DNA of 38,272 nt from UKL13-2 sp947085425 (GCA_947085425.1 CAMTWK010000030.1:1-38272), one strand, 5' to 3'; numbered from the stretch's first letter, positions 1 to 7,707 are shown. Notes: a model not told the origin generated them from the sequence alone. Numbers and translations: made by a program.

Positions 1-67
1 ACGACAACGGCGTGAGCGCGGTGAAATTGGCCGGGTTCTTTTCCAGACCCTGATCATAAATCGCCAT
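1..67 (-). CDS. Acyl-CoA synthetase (AMP-forming), N-terminal fragment
   Basis: Only the first 22 codons lie in the window, and the gene runs off the left edge. The minus strand reads MAIYDQGLEKNPAN..., continuing into LTPLS. This is the characteristic opening of a betaproteobacterial family of medium/long-chain acyl-CoA synthetases, which activate fatty acids to acyl-CoA through an acyl-adenylate. A strong AGGAGG Shine-Dalgarno (74-79) lies 6 bases before the ATG and fixes the start. No catalytic motif is visible in the fragment, so the family call rests on the N-terminal signature alone and substrate range cannot be judged. It probably marks the chromosomal edge of the accessory block that begins at 239. 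Confidence 0.72.
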   Translation of the reverse strand, partial: MAIYDQGLEKNPANFTALTPLS

Positions 68-137
68 GGCGGACCTCCTGAGGGGTGAGACGTCTCGACG
101 TTTTATTATCGCGCTGGACGAATGTGGCGGGTAGTGA

Positions 138-147
138 AAAGTGAAAC
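138..147. repeat. 10-bp direct repeat, left copy (possible island boundary)
   Basis: AAAGTGAAAC occurs here and again at 6144-6153. The two copies bracket the whole minus-strand accessory block. The match is short and A-rich and no integrase is present, so this is only a hint of a boundary. Confidence 0.25.
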
Positions 148-238
148 ACGCCTATTGGCGGGGGTTTTCAGGTGTTTTTGGCTGGAACGGCATGCGGGGC
201 GGGGGGTTTAACGAATACGAGCCTGGCCCGTTTTATCG

Positions 239-1300
239 TTACTCGGATTTGTATTCGGGCTCATGCGGAAGCCGCTCCAAGTACTTCTTCAGCACCCACC
301 CAACGGACTGCCTACCCTTGTCGTGGAACTCGACACGTATCCACTTCGATTGATGTTCAATTTGTATCACCGACTGCATCGGCTTCAGCTCCCCAACCTT
401 CCTCGCACCGCTTTCTGGTTTGGCGTAGACCACTGTGGGGCGATCAATCACAATGAATTTCTTTTCTTGCTGCGCTTCCAGCTTCCGGATTTCTTGTCTC
501 AATTCTACGAGAAGGGCTCGCTCGATTTTTTGCTGTGCCTTAATGTCGCTAATGTCCGCATCACCCGAGAGCGCTAGAACGAACGCATAAATGCTGATCA
601 CAAATGCAATCCAATCCCGTAAGCCTTGAACGCGGCCTTTACCTTCACGTCCCTTACTCTCATACACGTTCTTAGCCGACGCATATACCTCGTCAAACAA
701 ACTCACCGGCTCTGTCGTTTCGCCGGTTCGGATGCTGTTGCGCAAGTTTTCCACTACTGCAGCCCATTCGTCGCTGCCAGCTAACCGTTGCGCGGCGTGG
801 AACTCACCGGCAAGTTGTTGAAACTTTGATTGCGGTAGCAAGCTTTCAAGTAACGACTTTGACCCCTCGATTGCGTCAAGAAATCTGCGCTCTAAACTCG
901 AATGCGCCTGCAAAGCTGATTGAGTGTGGCGGGCCGCAAACTGCTCAATGATTCCGGCAAATTCGCCACGAGCCATCTTCAATTCCTGAAGTGGCGGCAT
1001 AGCATCATCAATCAGCTTTCGGTAGCCTAACAGAGCGGATTCCTCTGCTACCCTATTCAATTGTTGAGCGAAATCGGCATGCCGAAGCGCGCGTCGCACC
1101 TCGGCCCACTTCATAGCGTCGAGGTGCCATAGCGATTGCTTTTTCAGTTCATCATTAAATTGTGACCGAGACGAACCGGCGCGACTCAGCAACAGGTTTT
1201 GCTGAAATTCATCGATGGTTTTCAAGGAAGAGGCGCTCAGGCCTAAACGGTTTTCAAGATCGCGTTGCAGGTTGATGTACTTCAGGAATTCTTTATCCAT
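239..1300 (-). CDS. Uncharacterised protein: helical N-terminus, one TM segment, coiled coil, C-terminal SH3b domain
   Basis: I do not recognise a named family for the full 353-residue protein. Residues 1-225 are charged and predominantly helical. Residues 230-245 (DWIAFVISIYAFVLAL) form one membrane segment, followed by a short charged coiled coil (about 255-281). Residues 282-343 look like a bacterial SH3 (SH3b) domain: a VVYAKPESGARKVGELKP stretch, then KWIRVEF and GWVLKKYL. SH3b domains often bind peptidoglycan or proline-rich peptides. No signal peptide is seen. The ATG is only 7 bases after the stop of the upstream winged-helix gene, so the two are almost certainly co-transcribed. A role as a membrane-linked sensor or effector is inference. 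Confidence 0.7.
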   Translation of the reverse strand: MDKEFLKYINLQRDLENRLGLSASSLKTIDEFQQNLLLSRAGSSRSQFNDELKKQSLWHLDAMKWAEVRRALRHADFAQQLNRVAEESALLGYRKLIDDAMPPLQELKMARGEFAGIIEQFAARHTQSALQAHSSLERRFLDAIEGSKSLLESLLPQSKFQQLAGEFHAAQRLAGSDEWAAVVENLRNSIRTGETTEPVSLFDEVYASAKNVYESKGREGKGRVQGLRDWIAFVISIYAFVLALSGDADISDIKAQQKIERALLVELRQEIRKLEAQQEKKFIVIDRPTVVYAKPESGARKVGELKPMQSVIQIEHQSKWIRVEFHDKGRQSVGWVLKKYLERLPHEPEYKSE

Positions 1301-1307
1301 ATCAGTC

Positions 1308-1904
1308 CTAAGCTTGCTTCTTCAGTTTTTTTGTTTCGATCTTCTTTGTGAGCGGCTTCGCCGAAACAATCTGCTCGGCTGGAACACCACTTATGTCTCG
1401 GGCGCCCACCTCAATCGCCCGCTCCTGCCAGACCCCGCGTAGCCGAAGTTGCACTTTGTCGCCTAGCCGCTGGATCGCGTGATGTGGATTTAGTACGAGC
1501 ACCCACTGAAAATCATGGCTGCCCCCGCCGTGGTATTCGATGAAGCCCAACTCCTTTAGTTTGCGCATTCGCTTGCGCCACGTATCAACCGCGCGCTCGC
1601 CAGTAAAGCCCGCTTCCCGAGCCATTTGCGCTTCACTTCCGAGCTCTACAATCCCGGGATAAAACAGCCGACACCAAATCGATAGGTATGTAACGCCAGC
1701 AGGTTGCCCCTTCGAAAGGCTGTCAATAATGTTCATCACATGCGGCATGGTTCGCGGCATAGTCGTGAAGCCGGCCGCCTTCTTCCTGTCCCAAAGGGCC
1801 GCATCCTCGATGTTTGGCCAAAATAGTTTGCGCATTTCGGCTGCGCGCTTTTCCATCTTCCCAACCACAACCATCGTTTGCTTAACATTCATCGCCGTCG
1901 CCAT
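1308..1904 (-). CDS. Winged-helix-like protein of unknown function
   Basis: This 198-residue basic protein has a central region (about 48-130) that reads as a winged helix: RTMPHVMNIIDSLSKG, a segment with EAGFTGERAVDTWRKRMRKL as likely recognition helix, and a wing around FIEYHGGGSHDFQW. The C-terminus is lysine-rich (LTKKIETKKLKKQA). The start is supported by AAGGAG about 7 bases upstream of the ATG. I recall similar uncharacterised proteins in proteobacterial accessory regions. Repression of its own operon or DNA/RNA binding is plausible, but nothing here proves it. It is the first gene of a two-gene unit with the TM/SH3b gene and is separated from the TIGR02391 gene by a 564-base gap. Confidence 0.68.
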   Translation of the reverse strand: MATAMNVKQTMVVVGKMEKRAAEMRKLFWPNIEDAALWDRKKAAGFTTMPRTMPHVMNIIDSLSKGQPAGVTYLSIWCRLFYPGIVELGSEAQMAREAGFTGERAVDTWRKRMRKLKELGFIEYHGGGSHDFQWVLVLNPHHAIQRLGDKVQLRLRGVWQERAIEVGARDISGVPAEQIVSAKPLTKKIETKKLKKQA

Positions 1905-2468
1905 GTCTAGCTCCTTTTGCGTGGTACCTCAGGGGTGGAGCTTCTAACTCCCGCCACCGCGCATCGCTCGCCAGCCAATTGAGATTTTGGAGGTCTCAAA
2001 AGTTCGCAGATGTCGTCCCTGAGGTACGGACAGTGTCGTTCAGGTAGTAACCAATTGCTAGGATTCATTGTCCTCAATGCACTATGGCACCCGCCTTGAA
2101 TTGCGGAACTCAGGCATGCAAGTTGCATTGCAGCCACACAATTGAACTTGCAACTTGCGCAAATCCGCGCAAACAGTTTTTGCAATCAACTGAATTATAT
2201 GAACTTTATTTCAAAGATGCAGTGCTCACCGTAATCGTTAGTGCTCGCAATGTCCTACTGGGTGCTCTAAGTGCTCATGGGGTTGGGGGGCAAGCGACGG
2301 CTGGACGTTGGGCAATAGCTGCTACCCACACATGCGGAGGTTTTGAACCGCGGCAAACCTTGGTTTCAAGAAATAGTCTGGACCAGCGCCGGCCCTAACA
2401 ACATTCGGGGCCAGTCAACCATTCTTTTTCAAGGAAGAAATAATCGTGATCTGTCGCCCACTATTCGC
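1905..2468. other. 564-base intergenic region in the accessory block
   Basis: No convincing gene on either strand: the open frames here lack a ribosome-binding site and family resemblance. The stretch around 2100-2250 looks AT-richer than its surroundings and contains a minus-strand TATAAT (2194-2199) that could be a -10 element for the 1308-1904 gene, but no good -35 was found at normal spacing. A cluster of GTGCTC repeats lies at 2222-2276. Confidence 0.5.
2221..2276. repeat. Cluster of four GTGCTC direct repeats
   Basis: GTGCTC occurs four times in 55 bases (starting 2222, 2241, 2262 and 2271), three of them as AGTGCTC. The first three are spaced 19 and 21 bases, about two helical turns, which would place them on the same face of the DNA. 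They lie upstream of the winged-helix gene on its coding strand's 5' side and could be operator or iteron-like sites. No function is demonstrated. Confidence 0.4.
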
Positions 2469-3221
2469 TTAGGGTTGCGGTCTATCGTCCAAGATTCGCA
2501 GCAACAAACTTGCGAACACGAGCTGTTCCTTGGCGAGCTGCTGTTCTTCCACTGTTGGTGCGCGGTGAGATGCTGGATTTTTGATCAGGCCCATTGCCCC
2601 GCAAAACAAGTCTCGTTCCCCAGTGCGCTCGCTCACCACGGGATTCGATTTGTCGCGAAGCGGCCCCGTGTGAACGTTAAACGCATCACTTACCATCGTA
2701 TATCCGAACTGTTTTTTGTCGTACCCGGCGCGCGTACGAATCTCGACTTCTACTGTCTTAAAGGCTCGAAACACAGCGATCTCAGCATCACCACGAGCAA
2801 GATCGAGCCAGCAATCTGCCAATGCTGGATGGAGGAATGATTGTTGAAACGTCACGCCCGCCGCGTAATTCCGAAAAGCGCTGGCTTCGGTTAGCGATTT
2901 CCCCCGTCGACTGATTCGAACGTATCCATTGCCGTTTGGCGATGGTAGTGGAATAAGTAGCCCCTGCGCTAACAACCACGCCCACGCCTCGTCAAACGCC
3001 TCCTCAGCTTCCTCAAATCGGCTCGGGTATCCTGGCCATTGATGGGGCGCAGGATGTAGTTTTTCGCGCAACGCGATCGGGTGAACATGGCCGTTTCTCT
3101 GTGCGTCAAGCAGCATTGCCACCACGCGTAGAACAATTCCCGCCAGTTCCTCTGGCGGCAGTTTGAGCAGCACGTCGACGTCGGGAATTTCGTGGGGAAT
3201 CGTTCCTGCGTTTTGATACAT
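2469..3221 (-). CDS. TIGR02391 family (Hypoth_Ymh) protein, HEPN-like
   Basis: The C-terminal half (about residues 125-245) matches the TIGR02391/Hypoth_Ymh pattern as I know it: HPALADCWLDLARGD, FKTVEVEIRTRAGYD, a G-SDAFN stretch, then CGAMGLIKNPASHR (residues 207-220). Pfam groups this family with HEPN-type all-helical domains, to my recollection; many HEPN proteins are RNases of toxin or phage-defence systems, and NPASHR resembles their Rx4-6H motif region. The first 120 residues look like a separate winged-helix-like part (DEAWAWLLAQGLL, then GYVRISRRGKSL). A GGAGG sits just before the ATG. The gene follows the helicase gene after 63 bases on the same strand, which suggests one transcript. 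RNase activity is inferred, not shown. Confidence 0.82.
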   Translation of the reverse strand: MYQNAGTIPHEIPDVDVLLKLPPEELAGIVLRVVAMLLDAQRNGHVHPIALREKLHPAPHQWPGYPSRFEEAEEAFDEAWAWLLAQGLLIPLPSPNGNGYVRISRRGKSLTEASAFRNYAAGVTFQQSFLHPALADCWLDLARGDAEIAVFRAFKTVEVEIRTRAGYDKKQFGYTMVSDAFNVHTGPLRDKSNPVVSERTGERDLFCGAMGLIKNPASHRAPTVEEQQLAKEQLVFASLLLRILDDRPQP

Positions 3222-3284
3222 GTGGCCTCCAGCTATTGCACTAAAACAATTAAGGGGACCCCTCTAATTTCAACCGGCCGCGCC

Positions 3285-5714
3285 TTACCCATCAGATTCG
3301 AGCACAGCCACAAACTCAGCGACTATTTCTACTCCAGCGACCGTCTTGCCGTCGAAGACTAACGGCAAATAACTTGGGTCGTCACTATCTGGTGATAGCG
3401 TCACGCTAACGTGCCCAACTGGATCAGACGCCGTCGGGTGCTTCACGCTCGTGTAGAGCTTGACGGTGTACCGACCGCCAAAATCGGGATCAGACTCATC
3501 ACGAAGTTGTGCAACTACAACTTTTCCTTGGCGAGTGCCAGCGGGATTCATTCGAAACAGACACCAAGCACCATTCTCAATTCTGCGGTTCATGGACTCG
3601 CCGATAACCTGAGCGACAAAGTATCCTGCAGCTGGCTTGTATGGCCCCAACAGCTCGACCCATTCAATTGCGTCTTCGTCGAAGTACTGCCCCTCGCTAA
3701 ATGCGCCTGCCGCCATCTTCAAATCAACAAGCGGGATCGCATTTTCGAATGGCTTAACTTTGTTCCTAGCCACTGGCGTAAACGGTAGCGCCTGAGACGG
3801 AGGCACGATCGGCGTTACCGGTATTTGGAGGGTCGGCTCAGGTTTATGAATCCCAACCAGTCGGGCTTTGAAATATGCGGCCGTCTCTTCATCTACGAAA
3901 TAGACATAGCAGCCCTTCATGCCGCGGGTCATTAGGGTTCGATACGTATTCTTGATAATTTCGGAAGTTCGCCGGGCCGCTTCAGCCGGATTGCTTAGTT
4001 TTAATTTCTTATATCCTTTTATCGACTGGTCGTGTTTCGACCGATTCTCGGGCAGCGTTTTCACGACGCCGTCACGGGCAACAAAGTCCGTGCCGACGAT
4101 AACGCCTACATAGTCAAGCTCAAGACCCTGACAGGTATGAATGCACCCTATCTCTTCCACGGAGGACGGCGCCGTGATCCATAGAGGCCCGTCAGCCGTA
4201 AGATTCCATCGCATCTTGAAATCAAACTCCGGCATTTCTACGTCGTAGGCACCCGGCAAGTTTTTGCTCTTCCAATCCCAACAGTAACCGGCAACCATTC
4301 GCGCGCGGTTGCGTTCGCCATTTCGCGCACGAATCAGGTCCCGCAACTCGTTCGGCGAATCAACAACCCGAAAGTCAAACTCCGCAACATCAAGCGTGGG
4401 ATTTGCCGTCTCGCGAACCGCAAGTACCTCATCGAGCCAAGCGAGATACCCATCAGAGCCATTGCAGCGAAACTGCGACGCAAGTTCCATATTGAGGACT
4501 TTTGCGCCTGCGGATTTGGCCCAGCGGTTGATTTCTTTTTTCGAACCTATATCTTTAAACGTGACCGTCTGATTTTCGTCTATAAAAAATATTGCAAGCT
4601 TTGCCGCGTGAATCAATTCTTTGACTTGGTTCTCACCAAGATTGCCGTACAGACCAGACTTCTCATTAAGCCGATGGGCTTCATCGATGATGAGGGCATC
4701 AAATTCATTTTCGTTTGCTTCCGTAAACTTTCCAGAGCCCACGAAGAGGTTGGAGATAGCGCTTCGTTTCATGTGCCCCAAAAGGCTGCTCTCCATCACG
4801 GCGCGCGGCGCAGCGTTCTTAGTGACGTACATCGCAACACGTTCCATTTTAAGGACCGACGCCAACAAATTAATCGCCAAGACCGATTTTCCAGTACCCG
4901 GCCCGCCCTCGACAATGAGAACCTGCTTGCCGCCTTTTTCTATTCCGCGCGCCATTTTCAAGGCAGCTTCAAAGACCAGTTTTTGCTCGTCAATAAGCGC
5001 AAATTCCTGCCTACCGGCCATCATTCCAGCAATGGCGTCGATCAACCCTTTGGAGGGCCGCAGCCTTGCACCATCCATCTCATAAATTGCCCCGAGCTTG
5101 TCGCCTGTCTTTACATATCGGTTGATAAACGAACGGAGTTTTTCGCGCTCTGCCTCGCCCTTTAGAAACACAGGCGCTCTAATCAAGTGGATGCCGTAGA
5201 CAGGACTTTGAAGTTCCCCACCCGGCGGATAATTGTGCAGGTACGCACAAGGGAAAAGCTGTACCCCTTCAGCCGAAACCGCCTCGTTGAAATTCCGCAA
5301 AAGCTCCGCGTATGACCATGCCTGATACGAGGGATGCGGTGTCTCAACGTTTCCGCCGCCCATGTGTGTGCGGACGACGCCATCCTTTTCGGTTTTCTCT
5401 ACCGATTCCCATTGTTTCAGTTCAACAATTACGACATTCTTGGCCCCTTTTTCATCTAGACCGCTGACCATCATGTCGATGCGCTTGCTGGTTCCGTGGA
5501 TTCCGTATTCGATTGCGATTCCAGCGTCGTCCGGAACTTGATCATCGTTAAGCGCAATGGCAAATGCGGTTAACGATGATTGCCACGAACGCATTTCTGA
5601 AGGGGAAACACGCCGCCCGGTGCGCTCAAAATAGCGCTGGCGAACCGCGTCCGCCACATCCGACTTTTGCGCGTCATCTAGGAACGCCCGTTTTTGATTG
5701 GCGTAGACGATCAT
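3285..5714 (-). CDS. PD-(D/E)XK-like nuclease / DUF2075 (Schlafen-type) SF1 helicase / LexA-like S24 peptidase fusion
   Basis: Three domains are visible in 809 residues. (1) N-terminal restriction-endonuclease-like fold with R78-I-D80 and, after a strand, E98-L-K100, the D...ExK arrangement of PD-(D/E)XK nucleases. (2) A DUF2075 superfamily-1 helicase (about 240-615): Walker A GGPGTGKS (270-277), Walker B LIIDEAH (341-347), FIDENQ (377-382), ASQFR (412-416), IHTCQGLELDYVGVIVG (525-541) and TLMTRGMKGCYVY (593-605). (3) A C-terminal S24/LexA-UmuD-like domain (about 660-809): MAAG with a possible A669-G670 cleavage site, GESM with Ser707, and TVKLY with Lys752. Family members without domain 3 end near residue 620. 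The ATG is 3 bases after the MazG-like stop and has no Shine-Dalgarno, implying coupled translation. Anti-phage or DNA-damage-triggered function is inference. Confidence 0.88.
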   Translation of the reverse strand: MIVYANQKRAFLDDAQKSDVADAVRQRYFERTGRRVSPSEMRSWQSSLTAFAIALNDDQVPDDAGIAIEYGIHGTSKRIDMMVSGLDEKGAKNVVIVELKQWESVEKTEKDGVVRTHMGGGNVETPHPSYQAWSYAELLRNFNEAVSAEGVQLFPCAYLHNYPPGGELQSPVYGIHLIRAPVFLKGEAEREKLRSFINRYVKTGDKLGAIYEMDGARLRPSKGLIDAIAGMMAGRQEFALIDEQKLVFEAALKMARGIEKGGKQVLIVEGGPGTGKSVLAINLLASVLKMERVAMYVTKNAAPRAVMESSLLGHMKRSAISNLFVGSGKFTEANENEFDALIIDEAHRLNEKSGLYGNLGENQVKELIHAAKLAIFFIDENQTVTFKDIGSKKEINRWAKSAGAKVLNMELASQFRCNGSDGYLAWLDEVLAVRETANPTLDVAEFDFRVVDSPNELRDLIRARNGERNRARMVAGYCWDWKSKNLPGAYDVEMPEFDFKMRWNLTADGPLWITAPSSVEEIGCIHTCQGLELDYVGVIVGTDFVARDGVVKTLPENRSKHDQSIKGYKKLKLSNPAEAARRTSEIIKNTYRTLMTRGMKGCYVYFVDEETAAYFKARLVGIHKPEPTLQIPVTPIVPPSQALPFTPVARNKVKPFENAIPLVDLKMAAGAFSEGQYFDEDAIEWVELLGPYKPAAGYFVAQVIGESMNRRIENGAWCLFRMNPAGTRQGKVVVAQLRDESDPDFGGRYTVKLYTSVKHPTASDPVGHVSVTLSPDSDDPSYLPLVFDGKTVAGVEIVAEFVAVLESDG

Positions 5715-5717
5715 TGG

Positions 5718-6065
5718 TTAAAACGTGTCGTATTTCTTCGCACTGCCGTGCGCTTTATCCGCCGGGTATTTTTTGGCATTCAACACTATCTTTTCTTGGG
5801 CGGCGTCGATCATGTCGATGCCGAGTTTGTCGCTGATTCGAATCAGGTAGAGCAATACATCGGCGACTTCTTCTTTGACGCCGGCGAGGGTTTCCGGCGG
5901 CAGTTGTTGGCTTTCGGTTTCAGTGAGCCATTGAAATTTTTCGAGTAATTCGGCGGCTTCGACTGCCAATGCCGCGGCGAGATTTTTCGGTGAGTGGAAT
6001 TGGTCCCAGTCGCGTTCGGCGGCGAAGGTACGGAGTTGGTTGCGCAGGGTGTCGAGTTCGTTCAT
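5718..6065 (-). CDS. MazG-like nucleotide pyrophosphohydrolase
   Basis: This is an all-alpha NTP pyrophosphohydrolase of the MazG-like/dCTPase type, which cleaves (d)NTPs to (d)NMP and PPi. Metal-binding signatures are present: AVEAAELLEKFQW, then KEEVADVLLYLIR, with the acidic residues at E-x2-E and E-E-x2-D positions. The C-terminal NAKKYP...GSAKKY is typical of the short family. An upstream in-frame ATG at 6078-6080 would add MATWR; I prefer the internal ATG because relatives begin at MNEL-like sequence. Neither start has a clear Shine-Dalgarno. The gene stops 3 bases before the helicase-fusion gene, so the two are probably one transcript. It could instead be a resident housekeeping gene beside which the helicase cassette landed. 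Confidence 0.9.
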   Translation of the reverse strand: MNELDTLRNQLRTFAAERDWDQFHSPKNLAAALAVEAAELLEKFQWLTETESQQLPPETLAGVKEEVADVLLYLIRISDKLGIDMIDAAQEKIVLNAKKYPADKAHGSAKKYDTF

Positions 6066-6143
6066 GCGCCATGTTGCCATGAATTGCGTGGCGGGTGGCA
6101 GGGGTTTACCGCGAATGGGGTGCGGGTTTGGTGATGTAAATAG

Positions 6144-6153
6144 AAAGTGAAAC
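6144..6153. repeat. 10-bp direct repeat, right copy (possible island boundary)
   Basis: Second copy of AAAGTGAAAC, 6.0 kb from the first (138-147). It lies between the MazG-like gene and the next, apparently resident, membrane-protein gene. Confidence 0.25.
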
Positions 6154-6206
6154 TCATTATGAGGCGAGGTGTTTCAGCCAAAATGCTCCTGAAATGACCG
6201 CCAATA

Positions 6207-6620
6207 TTAGCGTTTTATTTTCCGCCAATTCGCAACCAGCCACGGTGTCGCCAACATCGCCGCCAGTCCAAGCCCCATCAATCCACCTTGTGCGGGGTTG
6301 TAATCTTCAATTATCCGCTGCCACGAAAGCCCGAGTGCGCGGCCTAACAAGATTTCGAAGACGAGGGTAAGAACGACCCAAATCACGCCGATGGCCCACC
6401 ATGTTTTTGGTGCGGCTTGTTGGGTGCCACGTAGCCAGGGCATGCTGAACCAGGTGATCGCGAAAATAATGGCCGATCCCGTGATGGCACCGATTTGCCG
6501 TGCCGGAAAATCGCCCACCATTGGCACGAGCAAAATCGTGCGAAACATGCCGTGGAACGATTCGACGAGGATGATCAGCAGCCAGATCGCGAGGGCGCGT
6601 GTGATGGTGGGTCGGTGCAT
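6207..6620 (-). CDS. Small integral membrane protein, function unknown
   Basis: The 137-residue protein has about four hydrophobic segments: ALAIWLLIILVES near the N-terminus, IGAITGSAIIFAITWF, WWAIGVIWVVLTLVFEILLG, and GLMGLGLAAMLATPWLVA near the C-terminus. It ends in a basic tail (NWRKIKR). Conserved polar stretches between segments (ESFHGMFR, VGDFPARQIG, EDYNPAQGGLMG) match an uncharacterised proteobacterial membrane-protein family I have seen, with no known function. It lies outside the putative accessory block and is separated from the MBL-hydrolase gene by a 199-base gap that contains a short tandem repeat. Confidence 0.75.
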   Translation of the reverse strand: MHRPTITRALAIWLLIILVESFHGMFRTILLVPMVGDFPARQIGAITGSAIIFAITWFSMPWLRGTQQAAPKTWWAIGVIWVVLTLVFEILLGRALGLSWQRIIEDYNPAQGGLMGLGLAAMLATPWLVANWRKIKR

Positions 6621-6727
6621 ACGCCAATTCTATCCGCACTGTGGGGCGCTGGTGTGCCGAGTGTCGCGAGGTTGGTTGCGGGGTGGGTGGGGTGGTCTGT
6701 GGCGCTGTTGTGGTCGGCCGCGTGGAG

Positions 6728-6772
6728 GGTATTGCCGGCACGCACCGTGGGGTATTCCCGGCACGCACCGTG
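6728..6772. repeat. Two-copy 23-bp tandem repeat
   Basis: Two 22-base near-identical units with a 23-base period (6728-6749 and 6751-6772), differing at one internal base. Each contains CCGGCACGCACCGTG. It lies in the intergenic space between the membrane-protein gene and the MBL-hydrolase gene. No function is evident. Confidence 0.8.
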
Positions 6773-6819
6773 CACAGGGCATTTGCTCCGTTTCCACGAA
6801 TGCAGATGGAAAAAAATCC

Positions 6820-7707
6820 CTACCAGTCGAGGGTGAGGCCTTCGCGCGACAGCTGGATATCGACATTGCCTGCGGCGACCGGGTTGCGGGCGAGGGCGGC
6901 GGTAAAGGCGACTTCGAGGGCGTCGTCGCTGCGGGTGGGTTCGTGGTGGGTACAAAAAAGTGTTTTTGCACCGACGCGGTGGGCGAGCTGCATGGCGCTG
7001 TCAAAGGTGCCGTGGCCCCAGCCGACTTTGCTTTTGTATTCGTCCGGCGTGTAGGAGCTATCGATTACCAATACATCCACACCTTTTAGCGCTTTATCGA
7101 TTTCGTCGCTCTGGTGGTCGATCATGGTTTGAAAGGCGGCGTGGCCTTCGTCTGCCGGTGCGTAAATATTGGTGTGCGGCTCGTGGTCGCCGCTGAAGAA
7201 AAACGATTTGCCGTTGCAATCGATGCGGTAACCGAGGTTGACCACCGGGTGGTTCATCAAAATAGTGGTGATGGTGGCGTCGCCGATGGTGATGGTTTCG
7301 CCGGGCGTGAGTGAACGGTAATTCAGTTTGGCGCGTAGCTCGGATTCGCGCACCGGAAAAAAGCTGTATTGCAATTGCACATCCATGATCTGGCGCACAC
7401 CGTTGTCGGTGACCGGATCAACCGGTCCATGAATATTGATGACGTTGCCGGGCACAAAGATCGGCACAAAAAACGGCAGGCCCTGAATGTGGTCCCAATG
7501 GGTGTGGGTGATAAGAATGTTGACGTTGAGCGGCATGCTGCTCAACAAACTCAGTGCGGCACGATAAATGCCGGTGCCGCCGTCGATGAGAATAATTTCG
7601 CCGGCGTCGGTGCGGATTTCCATGCAGGTGGTGTTGCCGCCGTAACGAACCGTCTCCGGCCCGGGCGTGGCAATGGATCCACGCACACCCCAAAAACGCA
7701 GCTTCAT
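6820..7707 (-). CDS. MBL-fold metallohydrolase
   Basis: A 295-residue metallo-beta-lactamase-fold protein of the RNase Z/PhnP-like branch. The start MKLRFWGVRGSIATPG and GGNTTCMEI are typical of this branch. The metal-binding motif THTHWDH supplies H68, H70, D72 and H73, and later ligand candidates occur in NHPVVNLGY, FSGDHEPH and CTHHEP. The substrate is unknown; relatives include phosphodiesterases acting on cyclic phosphates or nucleic acids. The ATG follows the HDOD gene stop by 3 bases, so it belongs to the glmS-HDOD-MBL unit. Pairing with an HDOD regulator suggests signalling rather than antibiotic resistance, but that is inference. Confidence 0.88.
   Translation of the reverse strand: MKLRFWGVRGSIATPGPETVRYGGNTTCMEIRTDAGEIILIDGGTGIYRAALSLLSSMPLNVNILITHTHWDHIQGLPFFVPIFVPGNVINIHGPVDPVTDNGVRQIMDVQLQYSFFPVRESELRAKLNYRSLTPGETITIGDATITTILMNHPVVNLGYRIDCNGKSFFFSGDHEPHTNIYAPADEGHAAFQTMIDHQSDEIDKALKGVDVLVIDSSYTPDEYKSKVGWGHGTFDSAMQLAHRVGAKTLFCTHHEPTRSDDALEVAFTAALARNPVAAGNVDIQLSREGLTLDW

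Noticed and set aside
1907..2185. 92-codon minus-strand ORF in the intergenic gap
   Set aside because: No ribosome-binding site, odd composition with many Cys and Arg, no family resemblance; it overlaps the likely regulatory region of the winged-helix gene.
2084..2398. 104-codon plus-strand ORF in the same gap
   Set aside because: Starts without a ribosome-binding site and has no recognisable protein features.
3245..3265. AAGGGGACCCCT palindrome-like stretch between the helicase and TIGR02391 genes
   Set aside because: Short GC palindrome without a T run; not called as an operator or terminator.
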